Shown here piece by piece: positions 26,515 through 35,816 of a DNA stretch of 64,000 nucleotides. A model generated the notes under the pieces. It did no database searches and was not told the origin of the DNA. It saw only the letters and a program-made list of their open reading frames with translations. The DNA is taken from positions 387,491 to 451,490 of the forward strand of contig NZ_FOSS01000002.1 in the NCBI RefSeq assembly GCF_900114355.1, read 5' to 3'. This DNA is from Lysobacter sp. cf310 (lineage in GTDB: Bacteria > Pseudomonadota > Gammaproteobacteria > Xanthomonadales > Xanthomonadaceae). Position 1 is the stretch's first letter, and each line of letters starts with the position of its first letter. Made by a program: the position numbers and the translations under genes.

Positions 26515-26625
26515 CTACCACCAGCGCGCGGCGTAGGTAACAAACGCAAGCGCAATACCGATGGACAGGATCAATGCCGCATTAGCCAGCTTGTTCCCTA
26601 CCCGATCCGCGCCCTTCTTGCTCAT
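26515..26625 (-). CDS. Candidate small membrane protein downstream of the cobalamin riboswitch
   Basis: 36 aa: a charged head (MSKKGADRVGNK), one hydrophobic helix (LANAALILSIGIALAFVTYA) and an RWW tail. This is the first plausible protein after the riboswitch on the minus strand. The same frame extends to an ATG at 26751 (78 aa), but the extension looks unlike a protein. No convincing ribosome site is seen, so the coding call is tentative. It does not match CbtB (no His-rich tail). Confidence 0.4.
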   Translation of the reverse strand: MSKKGADRVGNKLANAALILSIGIALAFVTYAARWW

Positions 26626-26785
26626 AGCGCCCCGAACCTCAAGCTTGCTGCGACCGCTTTCGCTTCTCATCGGACTGTCCCACAAAGACGCGCACTCCCC
26701 TGCGACCCGAACAAGGGCTACTGGACGCAACACGGGGACATAAGCAGACATGCAAGGCCCCGCGACAGGCAAGCGCCAGTCGACT

Positions 26786-26812
26786 AGCTCAATCGCGTGC
26801 GTTGATTGAGCT
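26786..26812 (-). other. Hairpin at the 3' edge of the riboswitch (possible expression platform)
   Basis: Perfect 9 bp arms AGCTCAATC / GATTGAGCT around a 9 nt loop, beginning within the ACAGCTC that directly follows the conserved CCTGCCGACAG end of the aptamer. No U tract follows on the minus strand, so it is not an obvious terminator. It could compete with aptamer closing pairs or act on translation. Confidence 0.5.
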
Positions 26813-26985
26813 GTCGGCAGGTCTTCGGACTCTCGGGCACGGAAGGCTGACCTCCCACCTAATCCGCCACTTCCCGAGGGCTGCGCCTCAGTGCTCGTGG
26901 CGGGATCGTTCCCGATTACCGCTGCGGGGCAGTGTCGGAATAGCGCGAACGCCTCACCGACTTCCCTTTCAATCCATACGGCTTG
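26811..26985 (-). ncRNA. Cobalamin riboswitch (AdoCbl/B12 element)
   Basis: Read on the minus strand, the conserved blocks appear in the right order and spacing: AGGGAAGTCGGTG (26967-26955), the B12-box core CTGCCCCGCAGCGGTAA (from 26932), GCACTG (near 26893), GGGAAGTGGCGG (near 26875), and the terminal block GAGTCCGAAGACCTGCCGAC ending near 26813. These match the cobalamin riboswitch family; I judge this from memory of the consensus. It is 3' of a well-formed promoter. No btuB, cob, nrd or metE gene follows. Confidence 0.9.
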
Positions 26986-27009
26986 CTGGCCGATAGAACC
27001 GACGTTACG

Positions 27010-27038
27010 AAGATAGTGAGAAGGTTTCGCCTCGTCAA
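27010..27038 (-). promoter_or_regulatory. Sigma-70 promoter of the cobalamin riboswitch transcript
   Basis: Minus strand TTGACG (27038-27033), a 17 nt spacer, then TATCTT (27015-27010); transcription would start near 27003, about 35 nt before the first conserved riboswitch block. The surrounding 27000-27060 is locally AT-rich. It lies just past the end of the methyltransferase gene, so the riboswitch has its own transcription unit. I see no gene in 27039-27218. Confidence 0.65.
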
Positions 27039-27218
27039 CACCAAATATAGTGTTTTGACTCAATGCTTTAGCTCTCCGACAAGCGAGCAGCACTCTGCTT
27101 GCCGTCCGAATGCCCGGGCGCGTACGCGATCTGGAGCCGGAGCTGAGGCAGTCGCGAAAGAACAGCTCTCAAACGGCAAATAAAGGCTGCCGATGCGCGG
27201 TCGCGGCGCGTCAGCCGA

Positions 27219-28013
27219 TCAACGGCACCGGGCGCTGACGATCCACGCCCGCGAGCCGAACCACACGCCTCCATCCCGATAGTGCTGAGCGACGACGTCG
27301 TGCATCCTCTCCCGCTCGCGCTCGGCGGCCGCTATGTCCAGCGACTGTAGGGCGGTCTTGGTGGCCTGGAATTGCCCGATCCATTCCAATGCGGCCTCGA
27401 CGCTGTCGCCGTAGTACACAGGTTCTTGCACGTCCTGGAACGTCACCTGCGCGAACCCGGCCGTATCGAGCAGGCACTCCACTGTCGCCGGATCGCCTAA
27501 GGAGAAGGCGGCGGGGGACTGGGCGTTGGTGCCCTGTATGGCGGTGGTCCATTCGTTGGCCTCGCGGGCTTGCCAGACCATCATCACCAGGCGGCCCTCG
27601 TCGGTCAGTACGCCGCGAACATGGCGGAAGGCGGCGGCGGGGTCGGCGAAGAACATGGTGCCGTAGCGGCTGATAGCGACGTCGAACGCGTTCGCGGGAA
27701 ACGGATAGGCCTGCACGTCGCCCTGCTCGAAACGCACATTGCGCAGGCCCTGCGCCGCGGCCCGTTCGCGCGCGCTCGCGATCGCCGACGCCATGACATC
27801 GACGCCATACGCACCGCCCGCCGTGGCCGCACGTGCGGCCTCGCGGGTGGTCAGCCCTGTCCCACAGCCGATGTCCAATACCCGCTCATGCGCGGCGATG
27901 GCGCAGGCACGCATGAACAGCGGATGGTGCCGCTGCAATTCGGAGTCGAAGTCCACCGGTGCGCCGCCCGCCTTCGGGCGCGAATCCGGCGATGCCGCTT
28001 CAAAGGAGGTCAT
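27219..28013 (-). CDS. Class I SAM-dependent methyltransferase
   Basis: 264 aa. A Rossmann-type methyltransferase domain spans about 40-160: motif I VLDIGCGTGLTTREAA, motif II in GAYGVDVMASAI, motif III around VRFEQGDVQAYPFPANAFDVAISRYGTMFF, and a later DEGRLVMMVWQ. The C-terminal third (FQDVQEPVYYGDSVEAALEWIG) is typical of UbiE/COQ5-like enzymes acting on small molecules. Substrate unknown. It stands alone, upstream of the riboswitch unit and separated from the hydrolase gene by 130 nt. Confidence 0.8.
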   Translation of the reverse strand: MTSFEAASPDSRPKAGGAPVDFDSELQRHHPLFMRACAIAAHERVLDIGCGTGLTTREAARAATAGGAYGVDVMASAIASARERAAAQGLRNVRFEQGDVQAYPFPANAFDVAISRYGTMFFADPAAAFRHVRGVLTDEGRLVMMVWQAREANEWTTAIQGTNAQSPAAFSLGDPATVECLLDTAGFAQVTFQDVQEPVYYGDSVEAALEWIGQFQATKTALQSLDIAAAERERERMHDVVAQHYRDGGVWFGSRAWIVSARCR

Positions 28014-28144
28014 GGCGTCTTCCTGCGCCCGGTCTTGGGCCGCTGAAACCCTAGCACCCGGCCAGGGCCCGGATCACGACGCCTCGCACAAAGACGCAGG
28101 GCCCGGCTTGCCGGGCGCTGTGTCCGCGATGCCGCCGCGATGCT

Positions 28145-30421
28145 TCAACGGCTGAGCGGAATCTCCAGATAGCTGGCGCCGTACCACTTCACCCGCACCG
28201 GCTCGCCCGCGTCGGCCACGGTTTCGTCGGATACCGGCTTGCCGCTGCCGTAGTTGATCTGCTGCTGCTGGTTGCGCAGCACGCTGACCACCGCGACCAG
28301 GCGGCTGCCGGCCGCGTAGCGGCGGCTGGTCAGGCGGCCGGCGCTGAAGTCGAGCTGGGTGCGTCGGTCCGGGCTCAGCAAGGCGCGCCGCGACAGGTCG
28401 GCGACGTAGCTGGCGCGCGACTGGTAGCGCGACAGCTCGAAGTACTCGCCCTGCGCGCTGAGCTCGTACAGGCCGATGTTGAAGTCGAAGTCGCGCTTGT
28501 TCACCGCCAGATCGAGATGCCCGGAGAACAGGCCGCTGAACTCGCCGGCCTCGGCGAAAGGCTCGCTTACGAACACCAGGCTGTCGGCGGTGTCGATGAC
28601 CTTATCGACGATGCCGCCGCCGGGCAGGATGCGGTCGGCGTCGCTGCGGTCGCGCATGTCCAGGGTCTGGGTCACGTAGGCGTCGTGTCCCGGCGATTGG
28701 GTCAGGAAACGGTAGCGGTCGCCCTCGCCCGCCGGACCGAAATGGAAGCGCTGGCGCCGCTCGCCCATCGCGGCCAGCGAAGGGGCGTGCTTCCAGACAT
28801 TGGCGCCCATCACCTGGTAGTTGATGCGGTCGGCCAGCAGCGCCGGCTTGGGCGCGCCCTTGAACACGTAGTCGAACCACTGGTAGCGCAGCACGCCGAT
28901 GTCCAGTTGCGCGACCGGATCCAGCTTGTAGCCGCGCAGCCAATCGCCGGTGGCGACCGTGCCGCGCTGGCCGCTGATGTGGTTGTAGGGGCCGATCACC
29001 AGGTAGTGCTCGGCCTGCGGGCGGTAGCGGTAGTGCTCGCGCAGGTAGTACAGCGCGCCGATCTGGGCGCCGTCGTAATAGCCGGTGGTGGTGAGCACCT
29101 TGAGGTCGAGGTCGGCGAACTCCTCGCGGTACGGGATCATGTCCTGCCAATAGCGGTCGTAGTCGGGGTGATCCAGCCAGCGCAGGTAGAACGGGTTGGG
29201 CACGCCGTCGATCTTTTCCAGATCGCGGTAGCTGCGCCCGCTCACGTACCACTCGCGCTGCATGCGCTGCCAGCGCGCGTAGTCCTCCATCGGTGCGTTG
29301 TCGACGCTGCGGTTGTTGGCCACGTAGAACGGCCAGTAGTACTGGAAGCCGAAGGTGATGCCGCCCTCCATCGGCACGTCGATGCCGGGCGCGCCGGTGA
29401 CCGAGGGCATCAGCGCCTTGAGCGCCTTGGGCCGATGCTTGGCGGTGGCCCACTGAGTGAAGCCTTCGTAGCTGCCACCGTACATGCCGACGCGGCCGTC
29501 GCTCCAGGGCTGGGCCGCGATCCAGTCGATCAGCGCCGCGGCGTCGCGGCCGTCGTGTTCGTAGGGCGTGGGTTTATCCGGGCTGCAGGCCTTGCCGCGG
29601 CTGGTGCCGCCGACGCCGACGTAGCCGTGGGCGGCGGACCGCCGGGCCTCGTTGAGCAGCGTCACCGGATTGGCGTAAATGGTGAAGTTGAGCAGGGTCG
29701 GCGACTTCGCCGGCGCCGATCGCTGGCGCACCAGCAGCGCGCACACGGTGGCCCCTTCGGGCGTGCGCACCGCGATGTCGCGCTGGATCGTGTAGCGGCG
29801 CTGGTCGTCCTGCACCACCAGGCGCGGCAGCAAGGGCCTGAGCTCGCGATAGACCTGCTCGATCTGATAGACCCGCGACAAGCCCAAGGCCGGGTCGCGT
29901 TCGATCGTGGCCTTGCCCTTCTGCGCGGCCAGCGCATCGTCCACCGCGCGTCGTTCCTGCGTGCCTTCGGTCGGGTCCAGGTTCAGCACTCGCATGGCCA
30001 GGGCCGACGTCGGGTCGTCCATCGCCCCGACCACGTCCGTGAACGCTCGCTGGAACGCCGTCTCGAAGCTCGTGCCGTCGCGCGTCTGCAGCGCCTTGGC
30101 GCGCGCATATAGCTCGTACTGAATCAGGTTGGGGCGCACCGGCACGGGGCCGGTGCTCGGCGCGGTGGTGCGGATCTCGACCAGGCTGCGCTCGGCTTCG
30201 TCGTACTGGCCGGCGACCAGCTGCAGGCGGAAGCGGTTGTTCAAGTATCGCGCACGGTCTTCGTCGCGATAGTCGGTCAACAGTTGCCGCGCCAGGATCG
30301 GCATCGCCGCATCCAAGGCCGCGCGGTCCTCGACGGCCGCGGCCGGGAAGGCATAGGGGGTATCGGCGAATGCGGGCAGCGCGGCCAGCGACAGGCATGC
30401 ACACAGGATCAGTCGCAACAT
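28145..30421 (-). CDS. CocE/NonD-family (peptidase S15-like) hydrolase, exported
   Basis: 758 aa from ATG 30421 with GGAGGG upstream. The signal peptide (LILCACLSLAALPAFA) is followed by a long N-terminal helical extension (about 20-190). The alpha/beta-hydrolase domain has the nucleophile elbow GGSYEG (Ser317). The likely acid is in TTGYYDGAQ and the likely His in GPYNHISG, as in cocaine esterase and Xaa-Pro dipeptidyl peptidases. A C-terminal jelly-roll-like region ends with SYLEIPLSR. Probably hydrolyses peptides or esters in the periplasm. Last in the arg/pro gene string but about 90 nt beyond proA. Confidence 0.85.
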   Translation of the reverse strand: MLRLILCACLSLAALPAFADTPYAFPAAAVEDRAALDAAMPILARQLLTDYRDEDRARYLNNRFRLQLVAGQYDEAERSLVEIRTTAPSTGPVPVRPNLIQYELYARAKALQTRDGTSFETAFQRAFTDVVGAMDDPTSALAMRVLNLDPTEGTQERRAVDDALAAQKGKATIERDPALGLSRVYQIEQVYRELRPLLPRLVVQDDQRRYTIQRDIAVRTPEGATVCALLVRQRSAPAKSPTLLNFTIYANPVTLLNEARRSAAHGYVGVGGTSRGKACSPDKPTPYEHDGRDAAALIDWIAAQPWSDGRVGMYGGSYEGFTQWATAKHRPKALKALMPSVTGAPGIDVPMEGGITFGFQYYWPFYVANNRSVDNAPMEDYARWQRMQREWYVSGRSYRDLEKIDGVPNPFYLRWLDHPDYDRYWQDMIPYREEFADLDLKVLTTTGYYDGAQIGALYYLREHYRYRPQAEHYLVIGPYNHISGQRGTVATGDWLRGYKLDPVAQLDIGVLRYQWFDYVFKGAPKPALLADRINYQVMGANVWKHAPSLAAMGERRQRFHFGPAGEGDRYRFLTQSPGHDAYVTQTLDMRDRSDADRILPGGGIVDKVIDTADSLVFVSEPFAEAGEFSGLFSGHLDLAVNKRDFDFNIGLYELSAQGEYFELSRYQSRASYVADLSRRALLSPDRRTQLDFSAGRLTSRRYAAGSRLVAVVSVLRNQQQQINYGSGKPVSDETVADAGEPVRVKWYGASYLEIPLSR

Positions 30422-30513
30422 TCGCCCTCCAGGCGTGACGGTTCCCGGAAGGGATGCCTCCAGGGTGCCGAATCGTCGCACAAGGCCGAGGGCGGCGGGG
30501 ACCGCTCCGGCGC

Positions 30514-31782
30514 TCAGGCCTGTCTCGACTCCGGGTGCCGGACCTGTCCAGCCCCACGTACCACGTAGCGCTCGATGGTCAGCGATTCCACGCCCATCGG
30601 GCCGTAGGCGTGCAGACGCGTGGTCGAGATGCCGATCTCCGCGCCCAGGCCGAGCTGGCCGCCGTCGTTGAAGCGCGAAGAGGCATTGACCATCACCGCC
30701 GAGCTGCGCGTGCGGCGCACGAAGGCGTCGGCCGCGGCCGCGTCCTCGGTGGCGATCACTTCGGTGTGGTCGGAGCCGTGGCGGGCGATGTGGGCGAGCG
30801 CGGCGTCGAGGTCGTCGACCACGCGCAGGCTGAGGATCAGATCCAGGTACTCGGCGTCGTAGTCGGCCTCGCTGACCGGTCGCACCGCGTCCGAATACGC
30901 CTGCGCGCGCGCGCAGCCGCGCAGCTCGACTCCACGCTCGGCCAAGGCCGCGAGCGCACGCGGCAGGAACGTCGGCGCGATATCGGCGTGCACCAGCAGG
31001 GTTTCCAGAGCGTTGCACACGCCCGGGCGCGAGGTCTTGCCGTCGATCAGCAAGTCCAGCGCGCGCTCCGGGTCGGCGGCGCGGTCCACATAGAGGTGGC
31101 ACACGCCCTTGTAGTGCTTGATCACCGGCACGCGCGCGTGCTCGGCGACGAAACGGATCAGGCCCTCGCCGCCGCGCGGGATCGCCAGATCGATCAGGTC
31201 CGACAGCTGCAGCAGCTCCAGCACGTGCTCGCGCGCGGTGTCCTCGATCAGGGTCGCGGCGGCCTCGGGCAGGCCGACTTCGCGCAAGGCCGCATGCAGG
31301 CAGGCGGCGATCGCGCGGTTGCTGGCGCGCGCTTCCGAACCGCCGCGCAGCAGCACGGCGTTGCCCGCCTTCAGGCATAGCGCGGCCGCGTCGGCGGTTA
31401 CGTTCGGGCGCGCTTCGTAGATCATCGCGATCAGGCCCAGCGGTACGCGTTGGCGCTCGATCGTGAGACCGTTCGGACGTTGCTCGCGGCGGGTGACGTC
31501 GCCCAATGGATCGGGCTGGGCCGCGACTTCGCGCAGAGCGTCGGCGATCGCGGCCAGGCGCGCGGGATCCAGGCGCAGGCGGTCCAGCATCGCCGGCGAC
31601 AAGCCGGCGGCATGGCCACGTTCGAGATCCTCGGCATTGGCCGCCAGCACCTGCACCGACTGCGCGTCCAACTGCGCGGCCATGGCTTCGATCAGCCGGC
31701 GCCGGGTCGCGCCATCGCTGGCCGCGAGCGCGTCCGCGGCCGCACGCGCCTGCAGCGCCAGATTGCGCACGTAACCGCTCAT
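30514..31782 (-). CDS. proA: Gamma-glutamyl phosphate reductase
   Basis: Second step of proline biosynthesis: NADPH reduction of glutamyl-5-phosphate to the semialdehyde. 422 aa, full length. Signatures: [36 protein letters not shown]-type cofactor region, [12 protein letters not shown], the catalytic Cys in [15 protein letters not shown], and the C-terminal [30 protein letters not shown]. Its ATG overlaps the proB stop (ATGA), so proB and proA are coupled. Confidence 0.96.
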   Translation of the reverse strand: MSGYVRNLALQARAAADALAASDGATRRRLIEAMAAQLDAQSVQVLAANAEDLERGHAAGLSPAMLDRLRLDPARLAAIADALREVAAQPDPLGDVTRREQRPNGLTIERQRVPLGLIAMIYEARPNVTADAAALCLKAGNAVLLRGGSEARASNRAIAACLHAALREVGLPEAAATLIEDTAREHVLELLQLSDLIDLAIPRGGEGLIRFVAEHARVPVIKHYKGVCHLYVDRAADPERALDLLIDGKTSRPGVCNALETLLVHADIAPTFLPRALAALAERGVELRGCARAQAYSDAVRPVSEADYDAEYLDLILSLRVVDDLDAALAHIARHGSDHTEVIATEDAAAADAFVRRTRSSAVMVNASSRFNDGGQLGLGAEIGISTTRLHAYGPMGVESLTIERYVVRGAGQVRHPESRQA

Positions 31783-32960
31783 GCGGGCGTCTCCAGATCG
31801 TTGGGTTGCGCGTCCAGCAGGACCAGGTCGTCGCGGTGCACCACTTCCTCGCCGTAGCGGAAACCGAGCAGCGCTTCGATCTCGCGGCTGTGGCGACCGG
31901 CGATGCGCCGGGTCTCGGCGGCGTTGTACTGGGCCAGGCCGCGCGCCAAGGGCGCCGCGGCGGGATCGTCGTGCGGGCGCAGTTCGAGCACGTCGCCGCG
32001 CCGGAACTCGCCCAGCACCTCGACCACGCCGCCCGGCAGCAAGGACGCGCCGCGCGCTTGCAGCGCCGCCGCCGCACCGGCGTCGATGCGCAGCGCGCCG
32101 CTGGCGGGCGCATGCCGCAGCCATTGCTTGCGCGCACGCGCGCGATCGCGGCGCGCGGCGATCAGAGTGCCGCGCAGACGGCCCTCGCCGAGCGCGCGCA
32201 CGACCTCGGCGTCGCGGCCGCAGAACAGCGCGGTGGAGATGCCCGCCATCGCCGCCTTGGCGCCGGCCTCCAGCTTGGTGCGCATGCCGCCGGTGCCGAG
32301 CGCGCCGGCGCCGCCGCTGGCGGCTTGCAGCAGTTCGGGCGTCACCGCGGCCACGCGCTCGATCGGGCGCGCGTCGGGATCGCGCTGCGGGTGGCCGCTG
32401 TAGAGGCCGCCGATATCGGTGGCGATCAGCAGCAGGTCGGCGTCGACCAGCGAGGCCACCGCAGCGGCGAGGTTGTCGTTGTCGCCGAGCTTGAGCTCGT
32501 CGACCGCGACGGTATCGTTCTCGTTGATGACCGGCAGTGCGCCCAGGCGCAGCAGCTCGCGCAACGCGGCGCGCGCGTTGAGGTAGCGGCGACGATGGCG
32601 CAGATCGTCGTGGGTCAGCAGTACCTGCGCGACCGGCGCGGGCGACAGCGACTGCCAGAACGAGACCAGCGAGGCCTGGCCCAGCGCGGCCAGCGCCTGG
32701 CGCAGCACCAGGCCGTCGCCGCCGGTCTTGATGCGGCCGCGCCCGGCCGCGACCGCGCCGGAGGAGACCAGCACCACTTCGCGGCCTTCGGCGCGCGCGT
32801 GGGCGATGAAGTGCGCGAGCTCGGTGGCGTAACGCGGGTCCAGACCGTCCTCGGACGGCCGGTCGGGCGCGCCGGCGAGCAGGCTGCTGCCCACCTTCAA
32901 TACCGCGCGCCGCCAGGACGGCAAAGGCTGCGCTGCGAAGTCCTTTGCCGTCGTGCTCAT
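31779..32960 (-). CDS. proB: Glutamate 5-kinase
   Basis: First enzyme of proline biosynthesis. 393 aa: amino-acid kinase domain (about 18-270) with [41 protein letters not shown] and [15 protein letters not shown], followed by a C-terminal PUA domain (about 290-375; [22 protein letters not shown]). The start codon overlaps the argH stop by 4 nt and the stop overlaps proA, placing proline synthesis inside the arginine operon. Usual feedback inhibition by proline is expected from the family. Confidence 0.96.
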   Translation of the reverse strand: MSTTAKDFAAQPLPSWRRAVLKVGSSLLAGAPDRPSEDGLDPRYATELAHFIAHARAEGREVVLVSSGAVAAGRGRIKTGGDGLVLRQALAALGQASLVSFWQSLSPAPVAQVLLTHDDLRHRRRYLNARAALRELLRLGALPVINENDTVAVDELKLGDNDNLAAAVASLVDADLLLIATDIGGLYSGHPQRDPDARPIERVAAVTPELLQAASGGAGALGTGGMRTKLEAGAKAAMAGISTALFCGRDAEVVRALGEGRLRGTLIAARRDRARARKQWLRHAPASGALRIDAGAAAALQARGASLLPGGVVEVLGEFRRGDVLELRPHDDPAAAPLARGLAQYNAAETRRIAGRHSREIEALLGFRYGEEVVHRDDLVLLDAQPNDLETPA

Positions 32961-34246
32961 GTCAGATCCTGCAATCGTTGCCGCAAGCTGTCCAAGCGCA
33001 GATCGGCGGCCGCGCCGGGCGAGACGCGTGCGGCCAGGCTGGCCTCGGGATCGCCCTGGGCCCAGCGCGCCGGGTCGGCGGCCTGCTTGTAGGCGTCGCG
33101 GAACGGCAGACCGTCGCGCGCCAGATCGACCGCCAGGTCGGTGGCGTACATCGAAGGGTCCAGCGCCGCGCGCAGGCGTTCGGGCTTCCATTCCAGATTG
33201 CGCAGCAGATCCGGCAGCAGCTCCAGCGCGGCCAGGCCTCGGCCGAAGGCGTGGAAGATCGCGCCCTTGGAGAACTGCAGATCGCGGTGATAGCCCGAGG
33301 GCAGCGACAGCAATTGCTCGATCTCGGTGCGCGCGGCGGCCGCGGCCGAATAGCTGGCGCGCATCAGCTCGATCACGTCGGGATTGCGCTTGTTGGGCAT
33401 GATCGAACTGCCGGTGGTGTACTCCGCCGGCAGGGCGACGAAATCGAACTCGGCGCTGGTGAACAGGCTCAGGTCCCAGGCCAGGCGGCGCAGGTCCAAC
33501 AAGGCCGAGGACAGCGCCTCGATCGCGCCCATCTCGAACTTGCCGCGCGACAGCTGCGCGTACGCGGCCGACACCTGCAAGCGGCCGAAGCCCAGGGCCT
33601 GAGTGGTGTGGTCGCGCGCCAGCGGCAGGTTCACGCCGTAGCCGGCGGCGCTGCCGAGCGGATTGGCGTCGACCCAGTCCAGGGTCTGGCGCGCGCGCAG
33701 CGCGTCGTCGATGTAGCCTTCGGCCCAGGCCGCCCACCACATGCCGGCCGAGGACACCACGGCGCGCTGCAGATGCGTGTAGCCCGGCAGCGGCAGCGCG
33801 GCTTCGGCCTCGGCGCGCGCCAGCGCGACCTGCGCGCTTTCGCGGCACAGCGCGAGCAGGCGCGACAGCCGGTCCTTCAGCCACAGGCGCGTGGCGACCA
33901 GGATCTGGTCGTTGCGGCTGCGGCCGGTGTGGATCTTGCGACCGGCATCGCCCAGGCGCTCGATCAGGCGCGACTCGATCGCCGAGTGGCCGTCCTCGAA
34001 ACGCTCGTCGAGCACGAATGCGCCGGCGCCGAAATCCGCGGCCAGCGCATCGAGCTCGCGCGACAGCCCGGCCAGCTCGTCGGCGGACAGGATGCCGATC
34101 TGTTGCAGGCCCTGCGCATGCGCACGGCTGGCCTCGATGTCGAACAGGAAGAACTCGCGGTCCAGGATCACGTCCTCGCCGGCGAGGAAACGCTGGATGC
34201 GCGCGTCGACCTTGACGCCGGGTTTTTGCCAGAGCAGATCGGACAT
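32957..34246 (-). CDS. argH: Argininosuccinate lyase
   Basis: Last step of arginine synthesis, argininosuccinate to arginine plus fumarate. 429 aa from ATG 34246 (GGAAGG 4 nt upstream). Fumarase/aspartase superfamily regions: [20 protein letters not shown], and the signature loop [17 protein letters not shown]. The chain is slightly shorter than E. coli ArgH (457 aa) and the C-terminus differs, as in Xanthomonas. It sits between argC (11 nt gap) and proB (overlap). Confidence 0.95.
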   Translation of the reverse strand: MSDLLWQKPGVKVDARIQRFLAGEDVILDREFFLFDIEASRAHAQGLQQIGILSADELAGLSRELDALAADFGAGAFVLDERFEDGHSAIESRLIERLGDAGRKIHTGRSRNDQILVATRLWLKDRLSRLLALCRESAQVALARAEAEAALPLPGYTHLQRAVVSSAGMWWAAWAEGYIDDALRARQTLDWVDANPLGSAAGYGVNLPLARDHTTQALGFGRLQVSAAYAQLSRGKFEMGAIEALSSALLDLRRLAWDLSLFTSAEFDFVALPAEYTTGSSIMPNKRNPDVIELMRASYSAAAAARTEIEQLLSLPSGYHRDLQFSKGAIFHAFGRGLAALELLPDLLRNLEWKPERLRAALDPSMYATDLAVDLARDGLPFRDAYKQAADPARWAQGDPEASLAARVSPGAAADLRLDSLRQRLQDLT

Positions 34247-34257
34247 GGAGCCTTCCT

Positions 34258-35202
34258 TCAAAGGGGGATGCCGGCGGCTTCGTCGTAGCCGAAGGCCAGG
34301 TTGAGGTTCTGCAGCGCCTGGGTGGCGGCGCCCTTGAGCAGATTGTCTTCGGTCGCCACCACCACCGCGCGGCGGCCGTCGTCGGCCAGGGCGAAACCGC
34401 CCAGCTCGACATGATGGCGCCCGGCGATCGCACTGACCCAGGGCGCCGCATCGAGCACGCGCACCAGGGCTTCGCCGGCGTAGCGTTCGCGATAGCGCGC
34501 GACCAGGGCCTCGTGCGTGAGCGCCTGGCTCAGGTGCAGGTTGGCGGTGATGGTCAGGCCGCGGAAATGCGGCGCCACGTGCGGCAGGAATTCGACCGCG
34601 TGCCCGAGCTGGCGGGTCACCTCGCGCTCGTGCACGTGACCGGTCAGCGCGTACGGCATCAGATTGTCGCGCAGCTTGTCGGGGTCGTTCTTGTCCGAGG
34701 GAGTGGTGCCCGCGCCCGAATAGCCGGACACGCCGAAGCACTGGACGGGGCCGTCCAGCACATCCAGCAAGGGCGCGACCGCCAGCTGCATCGCGGTGGC
34801 GTAGCAGCCGGGGTTGCTGATCCGGCGCTGGCCGGCATAGCGCGCGCGGGTGAGCTCCGGCAGGCCGTAGTACCAGCCCTCGTCGAAGCGGTAATCGGCC
34901 GACAGATCGACGATGACCGGATCGACGCCGGCCGTGTCGAACGCGGCCACGCAGTCGGCGGCCTTGCCGTTGGGCAGGGCCAGGATCACCGCGTCGGCGC
35001 CGTAGCCGGGCAGCTGTTCGTGCGAAGGCGCGCTGTAACGCAGTTCGCCGCCGACCTCGGGAAAATGCTCGGCCACGCGCTGGCCTTCGCGCTCGCGCGA
35101 GGACACGAAGGCGAGCTCGAAGCCCGGATGCGCGGCGATCAGGCGGATCAGTTCCGCGCCGACGTGGCCGCGCGCGCCGACGATGCCTACGGTCTTAGTC
35201 AT
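34258..35202 (-). CDS. argC: N-acetyl-gamma-glutamyl-phosphate reductase
   Basis: Third step of the acetylated arginine pathway, NADPH-dependent reduction of N-acetylglutamyl-5-phosphate. 314 aa. The N-terminal Rossmann fold starts [15 protein letters not shown]; the catalytic cysteine is Cys133 in [22 protein letters not shown] and HHVELGGFA-type regions complete the dehydrogenase/dimerisation domain. Its start overlaps the end of the GNAT gene by 8 nt. Confidence 0.95.
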   Translation of the reverse strand: MTKTVGIVGARGHVGAELIRLIAAHPGFELAFVSSREREGQRVAEHFPEVGGELRYSAPSHEQLPGYGADAVILALPNGKAADCVAAFDTAGVDPVIVDLSADYRFDEGWYYGLPELTRARYAGQRRISNPGCYATAMQLAVAPLLDVLDGPVQCFGVSGYSGAGTTPSDKNDPDKLRDNLMPYALTGHVHEREVTRQLGHAVEFLPHVAPHFRGLTITANLHLSQALTHEALVARYRERYAGEALVRVLDAAPWVSAIAGRHHVELGGFALADDGRRAVVVATEDNLLKGAATQALQNLNLAFGYDEAAGIPL

Positions 35203-35815
35203 GCGAGGCTCCCGTAGCGTGCCGTTGAAGTTGGTAGTGCAGGTTGCGCTTCACCGCCTGCCATTCCGAGTCGATGATCGAGAACGCGACCGTGTCGCGC
35301 GGGCTGCCGTCGGCGTGGCGGCGATGGTTGCGCAGCACGCCGTCCTGCTTGGCGCCGAGCCGGGCGATGGCCGTGCGCGAGGCCAGATTGAACCAACTGG
35401 TCTCGAAGCCCACGGCGATGCAGCCCAAGGTTTCGAAGGCGTGCTGCAGCAACAGCAACTTGGCCTGGGTGTTCAGACCGGTGCGCTGCACGCGAGGAGC
35501 GTAGAAGGTGTAGCCGATCTGCAGGCGCGGCACCTGCGCGTCCATGTCGTAGTAACGCGTGCTGCCGACCACCCCGCCCTGCGCGTCGAGCACGGCGTAG
35601 GGCCAGGCCTGGCCGCGGTCGCGCATCGCCAGCGCCGCGTCGATGTAGGCGTCCACGCCCTCGGGCGCCGGCACGTTGGTGTACCAGAGCCGGGCCAGCG
35701 CGCCGCCGGCCAGGGCCGCACGCAGGCCGTCGGCGTGCGCGGGCGTCAGGGGTTCGAGTGCGACGTGCTCGCCGCGCAAGCGCGGCTGTGCGTTCCAGGC
35801 GGGGTTCGTGCCCAT
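35195..35815 (-). CDS. GNAT acetyltransferase (RimJ/RimL-like) in the arginine operon
   Basis: 206 aa, starting 1 nt after the NAGS/K stop and overlapping argC. A single GNAT domain: [18 protein letters not shown] at the N-terminus, the core strand [12 protein letters not shown], and the acetyl-CoA-binding region [48 protein letters not shown] typical of RimJ/RimL proteins. Close packing in the operon suggests a role linked to arginine metabolism, but the acceptor is unknown; the fused NAGS/K already supplies acetylglutamate synthase activity. Confidence 0.85.
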   Translation of the reverse strand: MGTNPAWNAQPRLRGEHVALEPLTPAHADGLRAALAGGALARLWYTNVPAPEGVDAYIDAALAMRDRGQAWPYAVLDAQGGVVGSTRYYDMDAQVPRLQIGYTFYAPRVQRTGLNTQAKLLLLQHAFETLGCIAVGFETSWFNLASRTAIARLGAKQDGVLRNHRRHADGSPRDTVAFSIIDSEWQAVKRNLHYQLQRHATGASHD

Positions 35816-35816
35816 C

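Noticed and set aside
26515-26625. Small frame as CbtB cobalt-transporter subunit
   Set aside because: CbtB has a His-rich C-terminal motif after its helix; this frame ends RWW with no histidine.
26515-27093. 192 aa minus-strand frame through the riboswitch
   Set aside because: It runs through the conserved riboswitch RNA; only the last 36 residues look like a protein.
28145-32137. 1330 aa frame reading through hydrolase, proA and proB
   Set aside because: The real hydrolase begins at 30421 with a ribosome site and signal peptide; the upstream part is proA/proB in a wrong frame.
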